Below are positions 26,926 to 35,830 of a stretch of DNA of 64,000 bases, one piece after another. Source of the stretch: Aminobacter sp039907765 (GTDB lineage Bacteria > Pseudomonadota > Alphaproteobacteria > Rhizobiales > Rhizobiaceae); contig NZ_JARDJI010000015.1 in NCBI RefSeq assembly GCF_039907765.1, positions 54,857 through 118,856 of the forward strand, in the 5' to 3' direction. Each line of letters starts with the position of its first letter. Positions within the stretch are counted from its first letter, which is position 1. The notes beneath the pieces were generated by a model that ran no database searches, was not told the DNA's origin, and saw only the letters and a program-made list of their open reading frames with translations. The position numbers and the translations under genes were made by a program.

Positions 26926-27846
26926 CTAGGCGGCCTGCACGACCAGCCGCCTGCGTTCATGGGTCTTGAACAGCAGGACCAGGCCGAACAGGAAGGCGGA
27001 CACGACGGCCGCCGCATAGGGCAGTTGCGGCACCGATTCCGCCGGGAAGACGAAGGGCAGCAGCGGGAAGGCATAGGCTGCGGGAATCCGGGCGGAGAAG
27101 ACCCTGAGGATCAGGTAGACGATGGCCATGTCGAAGGCCGCGACGAGGACCCAGCTGTCGATATTGAGGTAGAGCAGGGTGCCGATTGTGGCCGACAGGG
27201 TCAGGACGGCGATCTGCTTCATTGCCATTTTGGCCATGTACATCGGCATCTGCAGCGATTCGTAGACCACGACGGTGATCGGCGGGATGACGGCCATCTG
27301 CGGATAGCCGGCAGCGACGGCGACGCCGATCCAGATCAGGTGCAGCGCCAGGAACACCAGCATATACCGGTAGTTGACCGGAGCATTGCGCGGCACGCCC
27401 TTGTTCAGCCTGAAGACGAGCACGCCCAGCATCAGCACCAGCGTGGTGGCGAAAATGGCGATCAGGAACGAGGCATGCGTCGCGTTGGTGACGATCGGCA
27501 GCACGCCGGTGGCGAGCGACGGCGCGAAGTTGGACTTCATCAGGCGCAAGAGCGCGGCCATCAGGAACAGCACCAGGACGAGCTTGGCGACGTAGGGGAT
27601 GTCGAGCAGGTTGACCGAGAAGCCGATCACCGCTGTGGCGGACGGCGCGATGAAGATTTTCTCGGGCTGCCGCACCCATCCCTTCTCGCGATAGGCCCAC
27701 AGGGCGACCGCCATGGCCGCGATCTCCGGGAGGATGATTTCGGCGTCGCCGACGACGGCGGCGGCAAGCACCATCGCGACGATGAACCCGATGGCGAACA
27801 AATATGAAAGAGCTATGCCTCTTTCTTCGAAACCGGCCTGAAACAC
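26926..27846 (-). CDS. Multi-pass membrane protein of unknown function
   Basis: A 306-residue protein with about nine to ten hydrophobic helices. Motifs include IFIAPSATAVIGFSVNLLDI, SNFAPSLATGVLPIVTNATH and YPQMAVIPPITVVVYESLQMP; the last resembles segments of HPP-type membrane proteins, so it may be a distant relative. No enzymatic residues can be assigned. Single gene, ending at a terminator, and divergent from the polysaccharide cluster after a 377-base spacer. I do not recognise a firm family. Confidence 0.75.
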   Translation of the reverse strand: MFQAGFEERGIALSYLFAIGFIVAMVLAAAVVGDAEIILPEIAAMAVALWAYREKGWVRQPEKIFIAPSATAVIGFSVNLLDIPYVAKLVLVLFLMAALLRLMKSNFAPSLATGVLPIVTNATHASFLIAIFATTLVLMLGVLVFRLNKGVPRNAPVNYRYMLVFLALHLIWIGVAVAAGYPQMAVIPPITVVVYESLQMPMYMAKMAMKQIAVLTLSATIGTLLYLNIDSWVLVAAFDMAIVYLILRVFSARIPAAYAFPLLPFVFPAESVPQLPYAAAVVSAFLFGLVLLFKTHERRRLVVQAA

Positions 27847-28223
27847 AATTACCTGCCTGACCCGCCGGCAGCGCCGACGGCCAAAATAGATCTTCAGCTA
27901 TTCTTCCGGGGATCGAAGGGAAGACTTTCCCGCGGAATGTGGGTGCTCGGGAATCGGGCGTCAACGAGACGTTATGACGCTTGGAAGGTATGGGCAGGGC
28001 AAGCCGCTGGTCGATCCGAGCGGGCCGGGGCCATACACCGGTTACCTCCTTTTGGCTGCTTGCGGGACACCCCGTCATCCGCCGCATGATCGGCGGGACG
28101 CAACGACGCTCGGCAACGGCGATGCCCGGTCACGCAATTGTCCCATGCCCATGCCGCCGGCAGCCTGGCCGCGGGCGGGCGCGTGCCGTGGCCGCCTGCG
28201 ACCGCAAACGGGGACCCTGATCC
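27847..28223. promoter_or_regulatory. Leader region of the polysaccharide cluster
   Basis: A 377-base gene-free spacer between the divergent membrane gene and the Wzy-like gene. It contains TTACCTCC (28042-28049) on the plus strand, the same core as the boxes at 35688, 38317 and 40909. No open frame with a plausible start is seen. Confidence 0.45.
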
Positions 28224-29663
28224 ATGCAACCGTCGCTGGGCGGCCTCATCGTTTGCGCGGGCGTGCTGCTGGCCGGCTACCTCGCGCGCGGGACGCTGAT
28301 CGTCAGCCTCATCGCCTCGCTGGCCTTCGGCGCGACCGCGGTCGCGTCGGTGCCGGCGCTCGGCGGCTCGTCGCCGCTGATCTACACGCTGTTCGCCGCG
28401 ATGCTGCTGACGGCGGTGGCGGGGCGCCGGCGGATATGGCGCGATCTCGGCACGGTGTTCGGCAGCATGCGGCCGCTCTGGGTCCTGGGCAGCCTCCTTG
28501 TCTACGCCGCCGTGGGCGCCTGGCTGTTCCCGCGCCTGTTCGCCGGCCTGACGAGCGTCTTCGTCCAGTCGAAGCTGCGCCAGGGGGTGATCGAAACCGT
28601 GCTCGAGCCGGTTTCGGCCAACATCTCCCAGACCGGCTATTTCCTGCTCGGCGGGTTCACCACCATCGCGCTGTGCGTGCTCTTGCTGAACGAGAAGCGG
28701 ATGGTCCAGGTGCAGCGCGGCTTCATGCTCTGGTGCGGCCTGCATGCCGGCATGGGGCTCGTGGACATCTTCGCGAAGGTCACCGGTGCTGGCGACGTGC
28801 TGCAGCCGATCCGGACGGCCAACTATGCCATGCTCACCAATGCCAGCGAGGCCGGCTTCTTCCGCATCGCCGGCGCCTATTCGGAAGCCTCGGCATTCGG
28901 CACCGCGTCGCTGGCGTGCCTCGCCTTCACCTATACCTACTGGCGCAAGACGGGCGCGCGGCTCGCCCGGTGGCTTTCGGTGCTGCTGCTCGTGCTCCTC
29001 ATGCTGTCGACGTCGTCGACGGCCTATGCCGGCCTCGCCATCCTGCTCGTCCCGGTCGCCTACGCGCTGTCGCGTTCGATCCTGTCGGGCCGCCTCACCA
29101 CCGACGAACTGCTCATCCTCGCCGCCCTGGTGGCGATGGCCACCGCAGCGCTCGCGATCGAACTCCACAGCCGCGGCTTCTTCGATCCCTTCTTCCGCCT
29201 GATCGAGGCGACGGTCACCAACAAGGCCCAGTCCGCGTCGGGCCAGGAGCGGGCCTACTGGAACGTCAAGAGCTTGCAGGCCTTCACCGACACGAGCGGC
29301 CTGGGCGTCGGCTTCGGCAGCTCGCGGGCGTCGAGCTGGGCCATCGCGGTGCTGTCGCAACTCGGCCTCATCGGCGCGCTGACCATGGCGACGCTGGTGG
29401 CAGTCATGGTGCGCGGCATGGGGACGCTGCGGGGATGGATCGACGGCGAGACCGAGGCGGTGGTGGCGAGCGTGCGCGCCAGCACGCTGGCCAGCATCGT
29501 GGTGGGCTCGCTGGTCAACGGAAGCGCCGATCCGGGGATGATCTTCTTCATCGGCCTGGCCGTCGTGATGGCGGCGCGCATGCATGCCAGGCGCAACCGG
29601 CGAGCCGCGGTGCGGTCGTCGGCTGCTGCGATGGCACTCGGCCGGCCCGTGCCGATCGCCTAG
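28224..29663 (+). CDS. Wzy-like polysaccharide polymerase / O-antigen ligase-type membrane protein
   Basis: A 479-residue inner-membrane protein with 11 to 12 predicted helices and a central periplasmic loop (about residues 300-360: GRLTTDELLILAALVAM to QSASGQERAYWNVKSLQAFTD). A hallmark is GVGFGSSRASSWAIAVLSQLGLIGA, comparable to the GxG..S and LGxxG loops of Wzy/O-antigen ligases. Proposed role: joining repeat units in the periplasm, with the Wzz-like partner encoded next. It is the first gene of the cluster and starts at 28224. Family is assigned by topology and position. Confidence 0.75.
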   Translation: MQPSLGGLIVCAGVLLAGYLARGTLIVSLIASLAFGATAVASVPALGGSSPLIYTLFAAMLLTAVAGRRRIWRDLGTVFGSMRPLWVLGSLLVYAAVGAWLFPRLFAGLTSVFVQSKLRQGVIETVLEPVSANISQTGYFLLGGFTTIALCVLLLNEKRMVQVQRGFMLWCGLHAGMGLVDIFAKVTGAGDVLQPIRTANYAMLTNASEAGFFRIAGAYSEASAFGTASLACLAFTYTYWRKTGARLARWLSVLLLVLLMLSTSSTAYAGLAILLVPVAYALSRSILSGRLTTDELLILAALVAMATAALAIELHSRGFFDPFFRLIEATVTNKAQSASGQERAYWNVKSLQAFTDTSGLGVGFGSSRASSWAIAVLSQLGLIGALTMATLVAVMVRGMGTLRGWIDGETEAVVASVRASTLASIVVGSLVNGSADPGMIFFIGLAVVMAARMHARRNRRAAVRSSAAAMALGRPVPIA

Positions 29664-29698
29664 ACGAGGTGCCGAAGGCGTACGCGTATACTCCGATT

Positions 29699-29716
29699 GG
29701 CGGCGTTTACGCCGCC
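29699..29716. other. Hairpin between polymerase and co-polymerase genes
   Basis: GGCGGCG-TTTA-CGCCGCC is a perfect 7-bp stem 36 bases after the polymerase gene. A shorter relative, GGCG-CTTTA-CGCC, is at 31854-31866, upstream of the sugar transferase gene. It might be a regulatory or attenuation element. Confidence 0.5.
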
Positions 29717-29867
29717 ACCGGCAGGGCTAAGCTTCGATGGGGTCAATTCCGGGCGCGACGCTCATGCCGCATCTCAAGACACCCGCCATGGCCGGGTTGG
29801 ATTTGAACCGGGCACCGGTCCATCCGGGCGCTCCGGGCCGGGAGCGCGTCCGCCACAGGGGTCGGCA

Positions 29868-31694
29868 ATGGACAATCGCCTGACGTCCGGATGGCCGCAG
29901 GCCACCGATCCTCATGATGCCGGCGAGCGCGAATTCATCAGTTTCGCCGACATCTGGGCGTTCCTGAAACAATATGCGCGCATCATCGCCGGCTCGGTCG
30001 CAATGGCTGTGTTCTGCGCCTGGTTCTATCTGGCGACGACGGATCCCGTCTACACCGCCATGACGCAGATACTGATCGAGCCGAAGATCCCGCAACTGCT
30101 GCAGCAGCAGCAGACCGAGGTGAACCTGACCCTGGACACCGCGCAGGTCGAGAGCCACATCGCGGTGATGCGTTCGGAGAAGATCGCCAGCATCGTCATC
30201 AAGGAACTTGGCCTTCAGGACGATGCCGCCTTCAGGGCGCCGCCGCCGACGATCCTGGGACGCTTCGCCAAGCTGGGTCGACTGGCGGCCAACCGGATCG
30301 GGCTCGACGGCGAATGGCTCTTCGGGGGCAGCAGCGACCAGGCAGGGACTTCGGCCCAGCTCACCGATTTCGAGCGCGAACGGCTGACCATGTGGGCGTT
30401 CAGCGACAACCTCGACGTCCGCCGGGTTGGCGTCTCCTATGCGATCGCCATCGCTTTCCAGTCGCCGGATCCGGACATCGCGGCGAAGGTCGCCAACGCG
30501 ACCGCCGACGTCTTCGTCCGCGAACAGCTCGAGACCAAGGCCGCCGCGGCGCGCGAAGGCGGCAGCTGGCTGGAGGATCGCCTGAACCAGCTCCGCGCCC
30601 AGATGAACGAGGCGACGCAGATCGCGCAGGAATTCCGCGCCAAGCACGACTACGACGTCGTGCCGCGCCCGGACGGGAGCGACGGCAGTGCCGGCGCCAG
30701 CGCGCCCACCCTCGAAGAGCTGGAGGTGACGGCCGACACCTACCGCAAGATGTATGAGAGCTTCCTCCAGGCCTACACCAATTCGGTCAGCCAGCAGTCC
30801 TATCCGGTCGCCGATGCGCGGGTGATCACCGAGGCGACACGGCCTCTGGTGCCGAGCGCGCCGCGGCGCAAGCTGACGTTGGCCTTCGGCGCGCTTGCCG
30901 GGCTGATCTTCGGCGTGGGGGCGGCCTTCCTGCGGCATATGCTCGACCGGACCGTGCGGTCGGCCAAGCAGTTGCGGGAGGAATTCGGCCTCGAGTGCCT
31001 CGGCGAGCTGCCGGTCCTCTCCGGCAGGGGCGCCTCGGGAACGCTCGACGCGGTGGCGCTGACGCCGTCCTCGGCCTACGCCAACAGCCTGCGGCACGTC
31101 AAAACCGCCATCGGGCTCGCCGATTCCGCCCGCTCCCTGCACTGCATCGGCATCGTTTCGGCCCTGCCGTCCGACGGCAAGAGCACCTTCGCCAGCAACC
31201 TCGCGATGCTCTACTCGATGTGCGGCACGCGTACGCTGGTGATCGACGCCGACATCTTCCATTCGGTGCTGAGCCGATACCTGCTGCCCCAGCACGCGAC
31301 GGCAGCCCCCGGCGCGGTTGGCAGCGGGCCGATAGAGCAGCACATCATGCTGACCAAGAACGCGACGTTCGACATGCTGCCGAGCCATGTCGTCGACGCC
31401 CGCGGCCTGCTGGGGCCGCGAAACATGCGGATCCTGATGCCGGAGCTGCAGGCCTACGACTTCGTCGTCGTCGACCTTCCGCCGCTGACCAGCGGTACCG
31501 ACAGACTGGCCACGGCGGCTCTGTTCGACGGCGTGATCGTGGTCGCCGAGTGGGGCAGGACGCCCGTCGACCTGTTCGGCGAGCTGGTCAGGTCGCTGCA
31601 CGCGAGCAAGGCCTCGATCATCGGCGTGCTGCTGACCAATGCGCGCTCCGGGTCGACCGCGACCTACGGCCGTGGCTTCGACAACGCGCGCTGA
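29868..31694 (+). CDS. Polysaccharide co-polymerase / BY-kinase (Wzz-like)
   Basis: A 608-residue inner-membrane protein that should control chain length. Residues 20-70 hold the Wzz N-terminus and first helix; a periplasmic coiled-coil follows; the second helix is near 337-355; then a BY-kinase domain with Walker A SALPSDGKST (431-440), Walker A' LVIDAD (457-461) and Walker B FVVVDLPPL. The usual C-terminal Tyr cluster is almost absent (one Tyr in STATYGRGFDNAR), so autophosphorylation may be limited. The ATG at 29868 gives the family start; the frame is open further upstream. A hairpin separates it from the polymerase gene. Confidence 0.88.
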   Translation: MDNRLTSGWPQATDPHDAGEREFISFADIWAFLKQYARIIAGSVAMAVFCAWFYLATTDPVYTAMTQILIEPKIPQLLQQQQTEVNLTLDTAQVESHIAVMRSEKIASIVIKELGLQDDAAFRAPPPTILGRFAKLGRLAANRIGLDGEWLFGGSSDQAGTSAQLTDFERERLTMWAFSDNLDVRRVGVSYAIAIAFQSPDPDIAAKVANATADVFVREQLETKAAAAREGGSWLEDRLNQLRAQMNEATQIAQEFRAKHDYDVVPRPDGSDGSAGASAPTLEELEVTADTYRKMYESFLQAYTNSVSQQSYPVADARVITEATRPLVPSAPRRKLTLAFGALAGLIFGVGAAFLRHMLDRTVRSAKQLREEFGLECLGELPVLSGRGASGTLDAVALTPSSAYANSLRHVKTAIGLADSARSLHCIGIVSALPSDGKSTFASNLAMLYSMCGTRTLVIDADIFHSVLSRYLLPQHATAAPGAVGSGPIEQHIMLTKNATFDMLPSHVVDARGLLGPRNMRILMPELQAYDFVVVDLPPLTSGTDRLATAALFDGVIVVAEWGRTPVDLFGELVRSLHASKASIIGVLLTNARSGSTATYGRGFDNAR

Positions 31695-31924
31695 CGCTCG
31701 TCGTGGGGTTCGCGGCCGCAGGCTTCATCGCCAAAATCGGAAGATCGACCGGGGCGATCCGATGGCTGATTGGCAGATGCGGGGTAGGGGTCGCATCCAT
31801 CGATCATGCCGGGCCGGCCTGCGGCTAATGCCTTAGGCTTAGGGGGGAGTGTTGGCGCTTTACGCCGTACGACCTTTGCCGTTCTTGCACGCAGATGCCC
31901 GTGGCTGGGAAGCTATGGCCATGA

Positions 31925-32776
31925 ATGCGACCATCCGGGGCAGCCATGGCGATCAATGCTCTAGGTAAGCGAACACCGCGCCGCAACTTCGTGCACGGCC
32001 TGAAGGATTGGGTGCGTGCCCATTCCCGACGTGAGCTTGCGGCGCGGCGCGGCAATGCCTGGGCTTCCCCGTCGGCTTCCCCTTCCTTCGACAAGCCGGC
32101 CGAGCCCGCGCCGAACGGCCAGCACCACCCGCTGGCGGCGACGCTCGCCCTTCCGCCGGCACCGCTGGGCGGCGGTTCGAAGCGCATCCTCGACCTGGTG
32201 GTCGCCGGCTGCGCGCTGGTCCTGGCGGCACCGATCATGCTCTTCGTGGCGCTTGCGATCCGGCTGACCACGGGAGGGCCCGCACTCTATTCGCACGTGC
32301 GGGTCGGTTTCCGCGGGCAGCCATTCCACTGCTACAAGTTCCGGACGATGGTGACGGATGCCGACGATGTGCTGCGCGCCTATCTCGTCAGCGATCCGGA
32401 AGCCGCCAGGCAGTGGCAGGAAAACAGGAAGCTGAAATGCGACCCGAGGATCACCTTCCTCGGTCAGCTGCTCAGGAAGTCGAGCATCGACGAGCTGCCG
32501 CAGCTGTTCAACATCCTGCGCGGCGAGATGAGCTGCGTGGGGCCGCGGCCGGTGATGGCGGACGAGCTCAGCCGCTATGGCGAGGCCGCCGGCGACTACC
32601 TCTCGGCCAAGCCGGGGCTCACGGGGCTCTGGCAGGTGACGGGACGGAGCTGCACGGACTATGCCAAGCGCGTCGCGCTCGACAGCCACTACGTCCACAA
32701 CTGGTCGCTCTCGGCCGATCTCGCCATTCTGGTGCGCACTGTCTTCGCCGTCATCAGGTTCGGCGAGGCATCCTAG
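31925..32776 (+). CDS. Undecaprenyl-phosphate sugar transferase (ExoY/WcaJ type)
   Basis: A 283-residue initiating transferase that loads the first sugar phosphate on undecaprenyl phosphate. A single hydrophobic segment lies near residues 87-110 (LDLVVAGCALVLAAPIMLFVALAI), followed by the catalytic domain with HCYKFRTMV, LRKSSIDELPQLFNILRGEMS and SCVGPRPVMADEL, and GLTGLWQVTGRS. The Pro-rich N-terminal extension of 80 residues is variable. The start is 31925, but an ATG at 31946 is possible. It follows the Wzz-like gene by 230 bases. Confidence 0.93.
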   Translation: MRPSGAAMAINALGKRTPRRNFVHGLKDWVRAHSRRELAARRGNAWASPSASPSFDKPAEPAPNGQHHPLAATLALPPAPLGGGSKRILDLVVAGCALVLAAPIMLFVALAIRLTTGGPALYSHVRVGFRGQPFHCYKFRTMVTDADDVLRAYLVSDPEAARQWQENRKLKCDPRITFLGQLLRKSSIDELPQLFNILRGEMSCVGPRPVMADELSRYGEAAGDYLSAKPGLTGLWQVTGRSCTDYAKRVALDSHYVHNWSLSADLAILVRTVFAVIRFGEAS

Positions 32777-32846
32777 TTGTCGCTTGTTGTCGACGCTATT
32801 CCGGACGGAAAACCGCTTCCGGCATCTGGAGTTGCTCTGGCGCCGG

Positions 32847-33077
32847 TCAGTGGCTGCCGGCGCCGATGCGCCGCCACAGGTTCGCCAGGCTGAGCCCGAC
32901 GAGATAGGCGCATTGCAGGGCCAGGACCGGAAACAATACCTTGGGGAGCAGCGGGCCGTCGAGCAGGAAGCCCGTTGCCAGCGCGGTTGCGGCCGTCGCC
33001 GCGAGCAGGGCCGGCACGCGAAAGCTCAACCCCAGCAGGACGCCGAATACGCTGACAGATACAATGCTCCAGAGCAC
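32847..33077 (-). CDS. Small membrane protein
   Basis: A 76-residue protein with two hydrophobic helices: SIVSVSVFGVLLGLSFRVPALLAA and VLFPVLALQCAYLVGLSLANLW. The GTG at 33077 is preceded by GGAGGAAGCGAAC, a good ribosome binding site, which argues for a real gene. Position between the sugar transferase and the export protein suggests a link to polysaccharide synthesis, but no family is recognised. Confidence 0.65.
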   Translation of the reverse strand: MLWSIVSVSVFGVLLGLSFRVPALLAATAATALATGFLLDGPLLPKVLFPVLALQCAYLVGLSLANLWRRIGAGSH

Positions 33078-33266
33078 GTTCGCTTCCTCCCTGGCGAATC
33101 ATTGCATGGCGCTGTCCCACAGTGAAACATCTAGCCGCGGCGGCTAACAGTGATTTTTCCGCTTTTCCAACGTCGCGGGCCACAGCAGCTGGCCGCGCGG
33201 TGCCGGCTGGCCACTACACGCGCCGCCGTGCGGGCCCTATCAGGATGGTCACCCACGCTGGGCGGG

Positions 33267-34685
33267 CTACTGCGTCTCGCCCGCGTTGGCGGCCCGGTCC
33301 ACGCCGGCGAGCGGCTGCGCCGTCGCCTCGGCTTCGGGCAGGGGCGTCGCCGATGTTTCGCCCTCCACCGGCAGGGGCAGGCCGCCGTCGTCGAGCGCCG
33401 GCAGCGGGATCTTCACCTTGACCGTGTCGCCGGGCTCGACCGGCATGGCCTCCGTGGCCGCCACCTCGACCGACTTGCCGTCCGCCGCTGGCCGCACGAT
33501 CGTGTAGATCGGCTCGATCTCCTCGTTGCGCGTACGCATGGCGAGAAGCCGCGGCGCGGTGACCTCGGAGTCGTGCAGCAGCTGGACGGCGGTGTCGGCC
33601 TTGCGCGCGATGTCGTTGATCTGCGACTGCGTCTCGCGCAGCGATTGCGACACCTCGGTCATGTGCTGGTTGTTGAGCGCCAGGATGGTGATGTCCGCGC
33701 GACTGATCTCCTGCCTGGCGCGGAACACCGCCGTTTCCGCCGACAGCCGGTCGCTGCGTACCTGGGCCAGGCTTCGTTCCAGCGCGATTTCGCGGGGCGC
33801 GGCCGACAGGCCCTTGTCGACCAGCGAGGACACGCCCGCGAGCTCCTTCTGCACCAGCGCGATCTGCTCGTCATAGAGTGCGAGCTGGCCCTCCAGCGAC
33901 GACAGCTCCTTGTCCAGGAAGTCCTTCAGGTCGTTGAGCGCCTTGATCTGCGTCGCCAGGCCGTCCTTGCGGGCACGGAAGACCAGCACTTCCTGTTCCA
34001 TCGCGAGCGCGACGGAGCTGTCGTCCTTGCGGCGCATGAGCTGGTTGGGAAACGCGATGTCCTCGTTGTCTGCCAGCTCGGCCTGGAGCCGGGCCTTGCG
34101 GGCCAGCAGGTTGACGTTGGCGAGCGCCAGCAGGCTGATGTCGCCGCGGCCGGTGATGACCTCGCGCTCGAGCCGTGTGGTGTTGTCGTCCTCGCGGGTG
34201 CGCACGCCGCCGGCAATGCTGACCGCCTGCAGCACCGTCAGTCCCGGACGGTAGGGGAATTCGCCGGGCGTGGTCACCTGGCCGGTGATGTAGAAGGGCC
34301 TGAACTGCACCACCTCGACCGACACGTCCGGCGAGCGGCCGAGGCCCATGCGCTGTTCGAGCATGTTGCCGATCGCCACGCCGAGCGCGCCCGGCGCCTT
34401 GCCGGCGGCGTCGATCTCGCCGGCGAAAGGCAACGCCAGCTTGCCGTCGGCGCCGACGGTGAACTGGTCGTTGAGCGCCGACCATTCGAAGATCACGTCC
34501 TTGGACGCCCGCCATTCGTAGATCTTGAGGCGGACCTTGTCCTGCGGGCCGAGCAGATATTCGGCCGCCCGGGCCTGGCCGAGGCAGAAGGAAGCGGCGG
34601 AAAGGGCGAGGGCGGCGGCGAGCGCGATCCTGCCGCACGTGCCCGAACCCGACCTCGTTGCACTGCATAGCGGTGAAAGCTGCAT
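33267..34685 (-). CDS. Polysaccharide export protein, ExoF-like
   Basis: A 472-residue secreted protein. The signal peptide (LAAALALSAASFCLGQARA) is followed by a Poly_export domain (AEYLLGPQDKVRLKIYEW to DVSVEVVQFRPFYITGQV), an SLBB segment (GEFPYRPGLTVLQAVSIAGGV), a long coiled-coil of about residues 200-370, and a Pro/Glu-rich tail. This is the ExoF rather than the full Wza layout: there is no outer-membrane helix visible. The ATG follows AGGGGTAGGAC. It probably links the inner-membrane machine to export, and lies just after a glycosyltransferase gene in the same operon. Confidence 0.87.
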   Translation of the reverse strand: MQLSPLCSATRSGSGTCGRIALAAALALSAASFCLGQARAAEYLLGPQDKVRLKIYEWRASKDVIFEWSALNDQFTVGADGKLALPFAGEIDAAGKAPGALGVAIGNMLEQRMGLGRSPDVSVEVVQFRPFYITGQVTTPGEFPYRPGLTVLQAVSIAGGVRTREDDNTTRLEREVITGRGDISLLALANVNLLARKARLQAELADNEDIAFPNQLMRRKDDSSVALAMEQEVLVFRARKDGLATQIKALNDLKDFLDKELSSLEGQLALYDEQIALVQKELAGVSSLVDKGLSAAPREIALERSLAQVRSDRLSAETAVFRARQEISRADITILALNNQHMTEVSQSLRETQSQINDIARKADTAVQLLHDSEVTAPRLLAMRTRNEEIEPIYTIVRPAADGKSVEVAATEAMPVEPGDTVKVKIPLPALDDGGLPLPVEGETSATPLPEAEATAQPLAGVDRAANAGETQ

Positions 34686-34694
34686 GTCCTACCC

Positions 34695-35567
34695 CTAGAT
34701 TCTCAGGATGTATTCGGGCTCGATGCGTCCGGTGACGACATGGGCCATTGCCAGGAGATTGCCGCGGAGCCTGCCGCGCCGATCGACATAGGGCTCCGGC
34801 CGCAGGCTGCGGACGATGTTGGCGGCGACGTTGCGCGCCATCAGCGGTAGCGCGAAGCTCGCCGGCACCGTGCCCTTGCGGATCAGGTAGACCGGGTTGA
34901 CGACCTGCGAGTAGCCGAAGCGGACGCCGCTGACCCGCCCGGCCTTGAGGCCGAGATGCACGCCGACGATCGAGGAGATGCCGACCACGCGGCCGCGCGC
35001 GCGCAGCTGGCTGGTGAAGTCGATGTCCTCCTGCCAGCCATAGAGCACCAGCCGCTCGTCGAAGCGCAGGCCTCCGATGCATGCCGCTCGGATCGACATG
35101 TTGCAGCCATAGGCGCCGACATGGTCGGCGATCTCCGGCACGGCCGGGGCGGACGACTTGGCTTCCGCCAGCGCGGCCCTGGCCTCCTGCCAGTCGACGC
35201 CGGCGTTGCGGGCGCCGTCCATGACGGCGTGGCCCATGATGACGGCAAAGTCGGGATGCTCCGCGAACCCCGCCTCGACGCGCTCCAGATAGTCGTCGGC
35301 GGGCACGAAATCGTCGTCGAGGAAGGTGATCACGTCGAAGCGCCCGCCGGCATGTTCGAGCGCGGTGTTGCGCTGGGCGGTAAGGCCCTTCCTGCCGAAG
35401 ACGGGGACGACCCGAAAGCGCGCCACCGGGGGGATATCGACATGCGTCGCGTCGGGCGCCGAGACCACGACCTCGTCGGGCGGCCGGGTCTGGCGCTCCA
35501 GATGCGCGAGCAGTAGGGCCAGCTGCTCGCTGCGTCCGAGCGTCGGTATCGCCACCACCATCCTCAT
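34695..35567 (-). CDS. Glycosyltransferase family 2
   Basis: A 290-residue inverting GT-A enzyme. The N-terminus MVVAIPTLGRSEQLALLLAHL and the DxD motif in ITFLDDDFVPADDYL define the family; the acceptor part contains GAYGCNMSIRAACIGGLRFDE and GWQEDIDF, with the probable catalytic acid in the WQED segment. Donor sugar unknown. The start at 35567 has GGGA at proper spacing; the frame is open for 62 more codons but those lack similarity. It is the first gene of an operon with the export protein (10-base gap). Confidence 0.88.
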   Translation of the reverse strand: MRMVVAIPTLGRSEQLALLLAHLERQTRPPDEVVVSAPDATHVDIPPVARFRVVPVFGRKGLTAQRNTALEHAGGRFDVITFLDDDFVPADDYLERVEAGFAEHPDFAVIMGHAVMDGARNAGVDWQEARAALAEAKSSAPAVPEIADHVGAYGCNMSIRAACIGGLRFDERLVLYGWQEDIDFTSQLRARGRVVGISSIVGVHLGLKAGRVSGVRFGYSQVVNPVYLIRKGTVPASFALPLMARNVAANIVRSLRPEPYVDRRGRLRGNLLAMAHVVTGRIEPEYILRI

Positions 35568-35673
35568 GCGCAATCCCATGCCGTGGTGTTGCCCGGCTCC
35601 GGGCAGATTCATCCGTGTCGAGCCTAGAGGGCGCGATGCCGGCGGGCAGCCTGCAAAAAAGGAGCGCCGGGGC

Positions 35674-35729
35674 CGGCGCATGCGCCGTTGGAGGTATGCA
35701 GCGGGACCGGGCGAGGTACGTTCCGTACC
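35674..35729. promoter_or_regulatory. Divergent spacer with palindromes and TACCTCC box
   Basis: The spacer between two divergent glycosyltransferase genes holds a perfect 14-base palindrome CGGCGCATGCGCCG (35674-35687), TACCTCCAA on the minus strand (35688-35696), and GGTACG-TTC-CGTACC (about 35715-35729). The box faces the GT2/export operon. Confidence 0.5.
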
Positions 35730-35830
35730 CCTTGGGCATAGACGGCCCGGCAACCCGATTGGCCAACTTGCCGGGCCGCCGGCGCAATCGGAGACTGTCG
35801 GGCAATCCGCGGCTTCGAGAGTTCGACCTC

